Source of the DNA: an uncultured Pseudomonadota bacterium
Lineage (GTDB): Bacteria; Pseudomonadota; Gammaproteobacteria; Steroidobacterales; Steroidobacteraceae
Assembly (NCBI GenBank): GCA_903832085.1
Contig: CAIKZZ010000026.1
Location: forward strand, 1-64,000
Reading direction: 5' to 3'
Length of the DNA: 64,000 nt
A model generated the notes under the pieces. That model searched no databases. It saw nothing but the letters and a program-made list of their open reading frames with translations, and was not told where the DNA came from. Position numbers and translations under genes: made by a program. Shown piece by piece: positions 1 through 8,463 of the stretch. Every line of letters begins with the position of its first letter. Position 1 is the first letter of the stretch.

Positions 1-1
1 C

Positions 2-3000
2 ATTAATAACGATGGTGGATTGCTGGGAGTTGGTTTTTACGCCCAAGGAGGCGCGTACGGCAGCGGGACCTTGGTCAACGACGCGGGCGCTACCGTCAAT
101 AATTATAGCTACTTGTGGAACAAAGGCGCCGCGCTGACAAATCAGGGCGCACTCAACAATTTTAATTATCTTATTAATAAAACGGTTCTGGATAATGGCG
201 GCTCATTCAACAACAGCGGCAGTGTACTAAATTTAGGCCTCTTGAGTAACGGCTCCTCGGGTTCGTTCTACAATGCGCAAAGCGCGCAGACGGCTAATTT
301 CGGTCAGTTTATCAATGAGGGCACATTCAACAATGTGGGTACATTGGTGAATAACAATGTGGGTACATTGGTGAATAGCGGTGGCGGTGTATTGAAAAAT
401 TATGGCAGCCTGGATAATGGCGGTACGATTAAGAACTATTCATCGATCTACAACCGCAGTGGTGGCACGGTTTATAACTCCGGCACGATTGATAATGCGT
501 CTAAGATTTTTAATGATTCCGGCACGTTCAACAATACCGCCGGTGGGACACTGAATAACCAGTATTTCAAGAATGACGCCACTGTGGTGAACGCCTCTGG
601 AGCCACGCTGTCCAACAATGGGAATTTCAACAACTACGGCACCTTGAGTGATGGCGGTGTCGTCACCGGCTCAGGCAGCTTCTTGCAGGGTGGAGGCTCC
701 ACAATTGTGAACGGTGCCTTCACCCAAAGTTCGATCATTGTATCGGCCGGTGTGCTTGAGGGCAGTGGTCACATCTATGGGTCCGTGACGGATAACGGTG
801 GCATTCTCCGCGGTGGCTCCGAATTGCTTGCTGCCACACTGACAGTGAGCGGCGGCCTGTCCATTGGCTCTGGCACCACGGTCGAGGAGCTCATCACGAG
901 CGGCGGTTCAAGCGAGATCGTCGTGTCGGGTGGTACCGCAACGCTCGGTGGCACGCTCATTGTGACCAACCAGTCGGCGACTTTATCGGCCGGTGAGGTG
1001 ATCAGCATCGTACTCGATGCGGGTGGCACATCAGGGACCTTCGCCTCTGCGTTTTATGTCAGTGGCGTGACGTCCTACGCCATCAATAGTGTGACTCCCA
1101 CATCCATCGGTGGCGGCCTGTCAGTTGAGGCGTCGTACTCAAGTAGCGGCGTGTACTTGGATGTGCTGTCGGGTGCAACGTCCGCGGGCCCGCTCGTGGT
1201 CAGCAATGGTCAGAGCTACACGGTGTCCGGTGGCAGGACGCTGAGTGGCTCGACTGTCTTAAGTGGCGGCACCGAAACGGTATTGTCAGGCGGCACGACG
1301 ATCAGCGCCCTCATCGCGGGCAGTACGCTTATTTACGGCTCAGGCGTGAGCAACACCGTGCAAGCGGGTGGTCGGCAGACCGTCTGGGGCACAGCGAGTG
1401 GCACCACCGTCAGTGTCGGTGGGCTTGAGACCGTCAATCATCATGGCAAGACCATCAGTGCGACGGTGTATGGGAGCGAGGTGATTTATGGCACCGCGAT
1501 CGGCACCACCGTGCAATCCGGTGGCGTGCAGACGTTGGCGCGCGGATCGGGTTCTGATGATGATTCGGACGATGGGTATGCCTCGGGCACCCAGGTATTG
1601 AGTGGCGGTACAGAGGTTGTGCTCTCCGGCGGCACGACGGTGAGCGCCACTGTGGCAGGGCTTGAGTCGGTGCTCGGTAAGGCGCTCGGTACGACCGTCA
1701 CCTCGGGTGGCGTGCAAAATGTGGGGTCGAGTCCGGCACCACAGGCGCAGATTGGAAGGGGTTCGCCCGGTAGCGCGTACGCCTCCGGCACTGTGGTGTT
1801 GGTCAGCGGCACGGAAAATGTCTACTCAGGTGGCACGACGGTCAACGCCCGGGTGGCGGGGACCGAGACGGTGCGCGGCACGGCCATCGGCAATACGGTC
1901 AGTAGCGGCGGTACGCAGACGGTCCTGGCGGGTGGTCGCGCAAGCGGCACCGTCGTGAACTTGGGCGGTACAGAGACGGTGTCTGCGGGTGGGACGACCA
2001 CCGCCGCAAAGGTCACCGGCAGTGAGCAGGTGTACGGCTCAGCACTCGGCGATGTGATCAGTAATCAGGGCCTACAGACCGTGCAGTCAGGTGGCTTTGC
2101 CAGTGGCACGATCGTGCAATCGGGTGGCGCTGAGAACGTGGTCGGCGTGACGCGTAACGCATTGGTGAGCGGCAACGAGACGATCTACGGGTCCGGCATC
2201 AGTAACACGATTGCGTCCGGCGGTTATCAGTCGGTGGAGGGCGGAGCCACGGTCAGTGGTACGACGATTCAAGTGGGTGGCCGCGAAGACGTGGTGGGTA
2301 CGGCTCGCACCGACTTGGTGAGTGGTACCGAAGCGGTCTACGGCTCAGCCCTTGGGAATACGATTGCGAGCGGCGGTCGTCAGACGGTGCAGTCCGGTGG
2401 TACGGCGTCGGGCAGTGTGGTGCGTGCAGGCGGCACCGAGACGGTCTCGGCGGGAGCGCGTTCGCTCAACGCGATTGTCTCCGGCACCGAACTCGTCTTT
2501 GGGGCGGCATCGGGAACCACGATTAATTACGGTGGCACGGAGACGGTGGCATCGGGCGGCACGGCCACGGGTGTGGCTGTGAGCAGCGGTGGAATCCTTG
2601 TCTTGTCCGGCGGTACGGTATCGGGCGTGACCTTTACGTCTGGCGGCACACTGAATGTGCTGGGTGCAGGCTTCGTCAGTGGTGCGACGGCCACACTCTC
2701 GGGTGGTGTGCTCACCATCAGTAACGGTGGTAGTACCACGTTGATCAGCGGTTTTGCCTTAACCACGAGTGGCGCCTTTCAGGTGACGAGTGGCGTTGGT
2801 GGGATTGTGATTCGCGAGACAGCAATCCCGGCAGGCTCCAGTGGCCCGATCGTTGTGAGCAATGGTCAGAGCTACACGGTCTCATCAAGGCAATCGATCA
2901 GCGGCTCGACGGTATTGAGTGGCGGCACCGAGATCGTGCTGTCGGGCGGTAAGACGACGAGTGCGCAAATCGGGGGCACCGCCACCGTTTATGGCTCGGC

Positions 3001-4072
3001 GCTGAGTGATACGGTGAGTAGTGGCGGCACACAGACGATCTTCTCGGGCGGTAATGCGCTCGGTACCACGGTCAATGCGGGTGGCACGGAGAACGTCTCG
3101 GCGGGCGGAACCACCACCAGTGCGAAGATCGGAGGCACCGAGTCGGTGCGTGGCACCGCCACGGGCGACACGGTGAGTTCGGGCGGCACGCAGACGGTTC
3201 TGTCTGGTGGCAAGGCAGGCGGCACCGTGGTGAACGCTGGTGGGACGGAGACCGTGTCCTCTGGCGGCACGACCACGAGCGCGAAGATTGCCGGAGTTGA
3301 GCAGGTGTACGGGTCGGCGATTGGCGACACCGTCAGTAACGGTGGAACGCAGACCGTGTACTCGGGCGGCAAGATGTCAGCGACCACCGTGTTAAGCGGC
3401 GGGACGGCCACCGTCTTGCGCGGCGCGACGGCGACCAGCACGACGGTGAGTGCAGGTGGGCTGTTGATTGTCTCGGGTGGGACGGTGTCGGGTGTGCGCT
3501 TAGCCTCCGGTGGCGGCATCGAGATCGAAGGGCTCACCTTTGTCAGCGGTGCCACGGCCACGCTGTCGGGGACGACGCTCAAGATCACCAATAACGGCTC
3601 GAGTACCTACATCAGTGGCTTTACGGAAGTCACCTCGGGTGCCTTGCAAGTGACCGCCGCGGCGAGCGGTCTTGTGATTACGCAAGGAGCGGTGACGTCG
3701 ACCATCTCGGCACATCTGAAAGTAGCGGATGTGCGTCCCACGGGAGCGACGAGTCTACCGTTGGCGGCAACCACAACGTTCGGTGTGGGACGACCAAGCG
3801 TGTCCTCACTCGTGCAGAAGGGTGGTGCGGTCGCGCATTACACGCTCAGTCAAAACGCACCTGCCTCGATGGGCTTCCTGCAGGGGATGGCGCTTCCCTT
3901 GAGTGCGATGACATCACAGCTGCACACACTGGTCGTGGCACATGCCGCCGGCTACTCGTTGGCAGGGGTGACGCTGAAGCCCACGGTCATGGCGATGGGT
4001 GGCAGTAGGCTTGTGGAGCATTTTGCGGTGGTACCTGCCGGCCTACGTTCACCCGGAGGCGCTGACAGGTAA
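2..4072 (+). CDS. AIDA-repeat adhesin, 5'-truncated by window edge
   Basis: The reading frame is open to the left edge, so the true start and any signal peptide lie outside; the first possible initiator inside is a TTG at 20. Counting from that TTG, residues 1-215 are Asn/Gly-rich degenerate repeats of the form NNxGTLxN. From about residue 390 come AIDA-type repeats (SGGTETVLSGGTT, ASGTxVxxGG), the fold of self-associating autotransporter passengers. They form two blocks, each opening with VSNGQSYTVS (near 392 and 942) and each closing with a SGATATLSG...NGGSTxISGF segment. The last ~95 residues are a distinct non-repeat tail ending in RSPGGADR. I see no C-terminal beta-barrel, so export as a classical type V autotransporter is doubtful. 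Likely a surface or extracellular adhesin. A related tail occurs at 39241-39537. Confidence 0.85.
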   Translation: MNNDGGLLGVGFYAQGGAYGSGTLVNDAGATVNNYSYLWNKGAALTNQGALNNFNYLINKTVLDNGGSFNNSGSVLNLGLLSNGSSGSFYNAQSAQTANFGQFINEGTFNNVGTLVNNNVGTLVNSGGGVLKNYGSLDNGGTIKNYSSIYNRSGGTVYNSGTIDNASKIFNDSGTFNNTAGGTLNNQYFKNDATVVNASGATLSNNGNFNNYGTLSDGGVVTGSGSFLQGGGSTIVNGAFTQSSIIVSAGVLEGSGHIYGSVTDNGGILRGGSELLAATLTVSGGLSIGSGTTVEELITSGGSSEIVVSGGTATLGGTLIVTNQSATLSAGEVISIVLDAGGTSGTFASAFYVSGVTSYAINSVTPTSIGGGLSVEASYSSSGVYLDVLSGATSAGPLVVSNGQSYTVSGGRTLSGSTVLSGGTETVLSGGTTISALIAGSTLIYGSGVSNTVQAGGRQTVWGTASGTTVSVGGLETVNHHGKTISATVYGSEVIYGTAIGTTVQSGGVQTLARGSGSDDDSDDGYASGTQVLSGGTEVVLSGGTTVSATVAGLESVLGKALGTTVTSGGVQNVGSSPAPQAQIGRGSPGSAYASGTVVLVSGTENVYSGGTTVNARVAGTETVRGTAIGNTVSSGGTQTVLAGGRASGTVVNLGGTETVSAGGTTTAAKVTGSEQVYGSALGDVISNQGLQTVQSGGFASGTIVQSGGAENVVGVTRNALVSGNETIYGSGISNTIASGGYQSVEGGATVSGTTIQVGGREDVVGTARTDLVSGTEAVYGSALGNTIASGGRQTVQSGGTASGSVVRAGGTETVSAGARSLNAIVSGTELVFGAASGTTINYGGTETVASGGTATGVAVSSGGILVLSGGTVSGVTFTSGGTLNVLGAGFVSGATATLSGGVLTISNGGSTTLISGFALTTSGAFQVTSGVGGIVIRETAIPAGSSGPIVVSNGQSYTVSSRQSISGSTVLSGGTEIVLSGGKTTSAQIGGTATVYGSALSDTVSSGGTQTIFSGGNALGTTVNAGGTENVSAGGTTTSAKIGGTESVRGTATGDTVSSGGTQTVLSGGKAGGTVVNAGGTETVSSGGTTTSAKIAGVEQVYGSAIGDTVSNGGTQTVYSGGKMSATTVLSGGTATVLRGATATSTTVSAGGLLIVSGGTVSGVRLASGGGIEIEGLTFVSGATATLSGTTLKITNNGSSTYISGFTEVTSGALQVTAAASGLVITQGAVTSTISAHLKVADVRPTGATSLPLAATTTFGVGRPSVSSLVQKGGAVAHYTLSQNAPASMGFLQGMALPLSAMTSQLHTLVVAHAAGYSLAGVTLKPTVMAMGGSRLVEHFAVVPAGLRSPGGADR
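329..376 (+). repeat. Perfect 24-bp tandem duplication in adhesin
   Basis: Two identical 24-base units (329-352 and 353-376) encode NNVGTLVN twice. The copies match at every base whereas the other Asn-rich repeats nearby have diverged, so this duplication looks recent. It keeps the frame. Confidence 0.9.
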
Positions 4073-4099
4073 CGAGCGGGACCGTCCGCGCGTCACAGA

Positions 4100-4127
4100 C
4101 CCCGGCCACGTGCCGGGGTTTTTTTTT
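4100..4127 (+). terminator. Rho-independent terminator of the adhesin gene
   Basis: CCCCGGC (4100-4106) pairs with GCCGGGG (4112-4118) around a 5-base loop, followed by nine T. It lies 27 bases after the adhesin stop codon. A very similar element follows the adhesin fragment at 39566. Confidence 0.9.
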
Positions 4128-4345
4128 GCGGCACGGTGTGCGTGATGGCATCTCATGGAGTGCGCGTGGCCGGCTGACTAGATGCCACGCGCAGTGGCCG
4201 ACGCGCTCATTTGACGATCACACGAGCTGAAGAGCACACTAGGTTTAGTATCTCGTGGCGCCACTGATACGCCAAAGCGCAGTCAGTCAGCTGACTTTCA
4301 TTCCGCATTCTATCCGCGGTGTCTATACACATTGAGCGTTAGCAC

Positions 4346-5932
4346 ATGATCTACCGTGGCAGCGTCCCGAGCCAAGCACGTGCCGATTTTGGTCAGACCA
4401 TTTCGACAAAACTACGTGTGTTGAATGCCATCGCACTGTGTGTGCTGATCTCGATCGCCGTGTTTGCGGTATTTGAGAAAAAAGCAGACCTATTGGACGA
4501 GCGCAAGCTCGAGACTCGGCATTTGGTTGAGTCTGCGTTCACCGTCATTGAACACTACCAGCAAGAGCAAATGGCTGGTCGTATGAGTCTTATGGATGCG
4601 CAGCGTGCGGCGCTCAACGTCATTCGTGGCATGCGCTATGGCTTAAATGCCGATGAGGGTAAGTATGGCTATTTCTTTGTCTTGAGCGATACGCTACCCG
4701 TGCCGCGGATGATCATGCATCCGACGCGGCCAAACTTAGACGGGACTGTGCCCAGCGACCCGGTGCACGACACGGCAACCAGCATGCAGCCGGGACAGAC
4801 TGGACCGGTTGAGTCCTTCGGTACACCCAAAAACTTCTGGGCAGTACTGACAACTGTTGCGAATGAGGCGGGTGAGGGCTATGCCACGTATCGCTCACCA
4901 CGCCCGCTGCCAGGGGGTGGGGTAGAAGAAGTGTCCACTCCAAAAATCTCCTATGCACGCAAGTTTAGCCCTTGGGGCTGGGTGGTTTGCTCGGGTCTAT
5001 ACATCGATGACATCGAGTCCGTATTTGTGCGTTGGGCCTTGCTCTTTGGTCTGGTGATCTTCGGCGTTGGCGCGTTATTGCTCATGATTAGTCACTGGAT
5101 TGCGCGTGGCATCTGCGAGCCGATCGCCCATTGTGCGCACGTGATGCAACAGATCGAGGCCAGTGGCGATTTAGCGCAACGCGTGCCACTCGCGGGCGGA
5201 CCTGAGGTGATTGGAATCGCCAAAGCCTTTAATCAAATGATCGCAAGTTTTGATCACTCGGTCGCCACAATTACAGCCGTCGCCGGTGCGCTTGCGACGG
5301 GTGCCACCAGTCAAGCGAGCGCGCTTGAGCAAACCTCGGCCTCGCTTGAGGAGATGACGGCGATGACACGCCAGACAGCGAGTCAAACGCAAGCAAGCCA
5401 AGGTCTGATGAGCATGGCGACGCGGCATGTCTGTGAGAGTGTGGCGACCATGGCGGAGTTGGCCGCGGCCATGCGTACGATGAATGCATCGAGCCAACAA
5501 TCACGCAACATTGTGCTTGCGATCGAGGAGATTGGTTCGCAGACAAAGTTACTCGCGGTCAATGCGGCTGTCGAGGCGGCGCGGGCAGGGGCTGCGGGTG
5601 CGGGCTTTGGTGTGATTGCAAACGAAGTCCATAGTTTGGCTAATCGGGTGGCAGAGGCTGCAAAAAACACGACCGCGCTCATTGATGAGACCGTCCGTGA
5701 GATCGACGCGGGCGACAAGCTGGCTGAGTCCACCAATGCGCTGTTCGCGGAGGTGGCCGCGAACATCAGTAAAGTGAGTGATTCCATGGCAGTGATCGCG
5801 ACGGGTTCGCGCGAGCAAGCGTCTGGCGTCGCGCAGTTAAATACAGCGATGAATGAAATCAATCACATAACGCAGGATAATGCGGCGCTTGGTGAGCAGC
5901 TCACTGAAGCGATCGACCGATTTGTGCGTTAA
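4346..5932 (+). CDS. Methyl-accepting chemotaxis protein with single Cache domain
   Basis: This 528-residue chemoreceptor has a first membrane segment at about 25-43, a periplasmic Cache-type sensor from about 45 to 225 (with GKYGYFFVL and a late WGWVVCSGLYIDD typical of sCache_2), a second membrane segment near 230-250, a HAMP linker, and a cytoplasmic signalling domain. The hairpin tip at about 391-427 reads IEEIGSQTKLLAVNAAVEAA, a slightly divergent form of the conserved CheA/CheW contact region. There is no C-terminal pentapeptide for CheR/CheB tethering. No chemotaxis genes are adjacent, so it would feed a pathway encoded elsewhere. The ligand cannot be told; sCache_2 sensors often bind small carboxylates. 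A transposase relic abuts its stop codon, but the C-terminus looks complete. Confidence 0.9.
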   Translation: MIYRGSVPSQARADFGQTISTKLRVLNAIALCVLISIAVFAVFEKKADLLDERKLETRHLVESAFTVIEHYQQEQMAGRMSLMDAQRAALNVIRGMRYGLNADEGKYGYFFVLSDTLPVPRMIMHPTRPNLDGTVPSDPVHDTATSMQPGQTGPVESFGTPKNFWAVLTTVANEAGEGYATYRSPRPLPGGGVEEVSTPKISYARKFSPWGWVVCSGLYIDDIESVFVRWALLFGLVIFGVGALLLMISHWIARGICEPIAHCAHVMQQIEASGDLAQRVPLAGGPEVIGIAKAFNQMIASFDHSVATITAVAGALATGATSQASALEQTSASLEEMTAMTRQTASQTQASQGLMSMATRHVCESVATMAELAAAMRTMNASSQQSRNIVLAIEEIGSQTKLLAVNAAVEAARAGAAGAGFGVIANEVHSLANRVAEAAKNTTALIDETVREIDAGDKLAESTNALFAEVAANISKVSDSMAVIATGSREQASGVAQLNTAMNEINHITQDNAALGEQLTEAIDRFVR

Positions 5933-5936
5933 GCGC

Positions 5937-6305
5937 GCGCCGGTGATTGTCGGTGAGCCACTGAAACCCGCGCGCATTGCAGGCGACCTGCTGGTGCTCG
6001 ATCAACGTCGGTGCCCGCCGGTACATCGCGCGCAGCGACGCGAGATCCGGCGCGGCGACGCCAAAGCGTTCGCCGAGATGCCGCCAGAGCAGCGGCGGGA
6101 CGATCCGAACCGCGTCGAGGAGCCTGCCTTATCCGCAGAAAGCCACTCTGCAAGGCAAGCCCGAGCATGCGCTCAGGCCGTCGGCGTTCCTTGATGATCC
6201 GGGCCTCCTCGGCCAAAAAAAGTGGAAGAACACCTCGACCTCGAAGGCCGTCACCTCGCGCGGCAGGTGCCGCAGACCGAGACAAGTCGCGTGCCAGCTG
6301 TCCAT
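5937..6305 (-). pseudogene. Relic of Tn3-type transposase N-terminus (DUF4158-like)
   Basis: Read on the minus strand, three frames concatenate into one recognisable protein: MDSWHATCLGLRHLPREVTA from 6305, then FLAEEARIIKERRRPE, then LLDAVRIVPPLLWRHLGERF and MYRRAPTLIEHQQVAC down to about 5937. This is the N-terminal DUF4158-like region of Tn3-family transposases. The first frameshift lies at a run of seven A on the plus strand (6215-6221), the second near 6123-6133. The catalytic DDE part is absent, so it is dead. Nearby 13-bp repeats (6367-6405) may mark the element's edge, but I found no 38-bp terminal inverted repeat. Family assignment rests on recalled sequence similarity. Confidence 0.75.
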
Positions 6306-6366
6306 CGCGCACCCCCCCCCAGTGGCCGCACGATAGACCCCTGCCAAACGCAATCAGCAAGTCGTT

Positions 6367-6405
6367 GAATAGACGCCCGGAATAGACAGCCGGAATAGAC
6401 AGCCG
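6367..6405. repeat. 13-bp tandem repeat, three copies
   Basis: Units at 6367-6379, 6380-6392 and 6393-6405; the last two are identical (GAATAGACAGCCG), the first differs by two bases, and a partial fourth follows. It sits just upstream of the transposase relic on that gene's strand. The rest of 6306-6591 shows no gene. Confidence 0.8.
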
Positions 6406-6591
6406 GAATCGGCATCGACTTCTGAAAATGACCGGCAAATCCTACCGTCTGTTATTGCACGGAAAACGAGAGGACCCCGATACATGTGGGGCAGATACAC
6501 ATCTGCTCCAATGCGGTTTCATGTAGCGGCTAGCGCCGCAGTTGGGGGTTTGTGCGACCCATGTGGTGACTCGGACGACGGATTTTATGCT

Positions 6592-8244
6592 TCAGGGGTC
6601 AGCGGCGCCATACAAGGCGCTTGCCAGGTTAAGGCACAAGGCGTGATCGGGCGCCTCGCTTGCAACGCTGGGCACCGTCAGCGCCATGACTTTGGGCGCG
6701 TGCCGGTCGTATGCAGGCCAGACGGCGAGCCCTGCTGAGTTTGGGTCGCCAGTGCGCGCAAACGCCGACCAGTAGCGCAGCATGGCCAGTCCTAAGGCCC
6801 GATCTGCATCATCGGTCGGGAGCCACGCGTCGTGCGTGTTGAACACGTATGGGAGCTCAGCGCCGTGGTACGCAAGAACACGCTTCGCTCCATCACCCGC
6901 ACGAATGCGATTAAAGCGATACACCCAGGCGCGCCGCCCACTTCGGGTGACAGCATCTGCATACACATAGGTCGGACATGCCATATCGACAAAGGTATTC
7001 AGGCGATCGTGTTGCAACTGTGGTGTGGGCTCGCTGCCACTAAACGCACGTAGGGGTGCGTGTGTGGTGACGGGCAATGACTGAAGGTCGGCCTCGTAAG
7101 CGTTCGCATCGGCCGTTAAATACATATAGGACTCATTTTGGTTGCTGCCGATCAGTAGATCGATCGGTAGGCGATCTCGCAGCGCAGCGTAGGGCGTCGT
7201 GAGGACGCTGTACCCATCAACCACAGGCATGTAGTCATGCTTAGGCAGTGCGCGTTGTGCTGCACGAAAGAGTGTGTCGCTCGACAGCCGCCGTAATGTG
7301 GCAAGGGTAGGAGTCTCAGGCAACACGTTGCTCAGCGTGCGCCCTAGCTGCTCGGCATCTGCCAGGGTGGCATGCTCGCGCAACACAAAGCCGCCACTTT
7401 GAATGATCGCACGCCGGATCAAGCCGTGTGCCAAGGGGGAGGTGATCAGGTACCCGATATCCTCGCCACCGGCAGATTCACCAAATACTGTGACGTTCGC
7501 GGGATCGCCGCCGAACGCGGCAATCGCTTGGTGGACATACGTTAAGGCCGCGATCTGATCCAGTAGGCCAAAGTTGGTCCGCGCAACCGCGGGGGCAAGC
7601 TCTGGATGGCCGAAAAACCCGAATATGCCAAGGCGGTATCCCACGCTGACCACCACAACGTCGCCTAGCGCGGCGAGCGCATCCGCTTGATAATTGGCCT
7701 CAAAAGACCAACCCGCTTTGTTGCTGCCGCCATGAATAAATACCATCACAGGTCGGGGGTATGCATTGTGCAGCGCTGGGGTCCACACGTTTAAGTACAG
7801 GCAGTCCTCACTAAACACCGGGTCGCTAAAGGTATTCGGCGCAGCCCCAAAACTGTCGGCTAAGCGCTGATACCAGGCCGTGTTATAGGAGTCCTGATAG
7901 CAGGCGGCTGCGAAGTCTGTTGCCGGTTGTGGGCCATGGCGTGGTGTGGTCGGCTGTGGTGCTTGCCAGCGCAGCGCGCCCACCGGTGGTTGTGCGTACG
8001 GGATTCCCTTGAAGATGGCGACCGATGGATAGCGTGTGCTGTACCCACCCGTCAGGTGTTCGGCGTGGGCGCGTACCTCTGGCGCGGACGTCGGTGGCGG
8101 TGATGCCATCGCTTGGGTACCTATTTGTATCATCGCGGCGCACAGCGTGCTCAAGGTCCATACTCGCCGACTTACCGAGCGAGACCTCATGGGCGCGAAA
8201 TGCAGCAGCGTGGTGTAGGGTAAGGCGTGTACGGGTGCGGTCAT
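6592..8244 (-). CDS. Secreted type-B carboxylesterase
   Basis: A 550-residue alpha/beta-hydrolase of the carboxylesterase/para-nitrobenzyl esterase family, hydrolysing carboxylic esters. All expected elements are present: oxyanion-hole HGG at 171-173, SEDCLYLNVW near 145-154, nucleophile Ser257 in GESAGG, acidic Glu371 in SNQNES, and His460 in YHGAELPYVF. The first ~47 residues carry basic residues followed by a hydrophobic stretch and AMA, consistent with a signal peptide and periplasmic or extracellular action. The start at 8244 is supported by AAGGA nine bases upstream; an internal Met at residue 19 (8190) would give a more conventional signal peptide. It is divergent from the coupling-protein gene. 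Substrate unknown. Confidence 0.9.
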   Translation of the reverse strand: MTAPVHALPYTTLLHFAPMRSRSVSRRVWTLSTLCAAMIQIGTQAMASPPPTSAPEVRAHAEHLTGGYSTRYPSVAIFKGIPYAQPPVGALRWQAPQPTTPRHGPQPATDFAAACYQDSYNTAWYQRLADSFGAAPNTFSDPVFSEDCLYLNVWTPALHNAYPRPVMVFIHGGSNKAGWSFEANYQADALAALGDVVVVSVGYRLGIFGFFGHPELAPAVARTNFGLLDQIAALTYVHQAIAAFGGDPANVTVFGESAGGEDIGYLITSPLAHGLIRRAIIQSGGFVLREHATLADAEQLGRTLSNVLPETPTLATLRRLSSDTLFRAAQRALPKHDYMPVVDGYSVLTTPYAALRDRLPIDLLIGSNQNESYMYLTADANAYEADLQSLPVTTHAPLRAFSGSEPTPQLQHDRLNTFVDMACPTYVYADAVTRSGRRAWVYRFNRIRAGDGAKRVLAYHGAELPYVFNTHDAWLPTDDADRALGLAMLRYWSAFARTGDPNSAGLAVWPAYDRHAPKVMALTVPSVASEAPDHALCLNLASALYGAADP

Positions 8245-8463
8245 GGTCAGACATCCTTACATGGCAAGACACCGCACGTCGCGTCAGGTCGTGCGCGCGA
8301 GTGAAGTATAGGCGCACACGAGCGCTTGCGTGCAGCGACGAGCGACGGTGAGCCGGATGATTTTTGTGCAAAGCCGTGAGTTTCTGAGCTGAACATCGCC
8401 TAAGTGTGCTGGCACTCTGCCGTGGTACTCAGGCTGTGTGGCTGTATGCCGCGGGATTAGCGA

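Noticed and set aside
2989-3591. 200-residue open frame on the minus strand inside the adhesin gene
   Set aside because: The antisense of Gly/Ser/Thr repeat codons gives long Pro/Val-rich frames without stops; several such shadows occur across 775-3715 and none has a ribosome site or known motif.
1200-3660. Regular repeats suggestive of CRISPR
   Set aside because: Repeats are contiguous, degenerate, codon-phased and encode AIDA motifs; there are no unique spacers of constant length and no cas genes.
5929-6438. Single 169-residue minus-strand gene
   Set aside because: Only the middle of this frame matches a transposase; the rest matches in other frames, so it is a frameshifted relic and not one intact gene.
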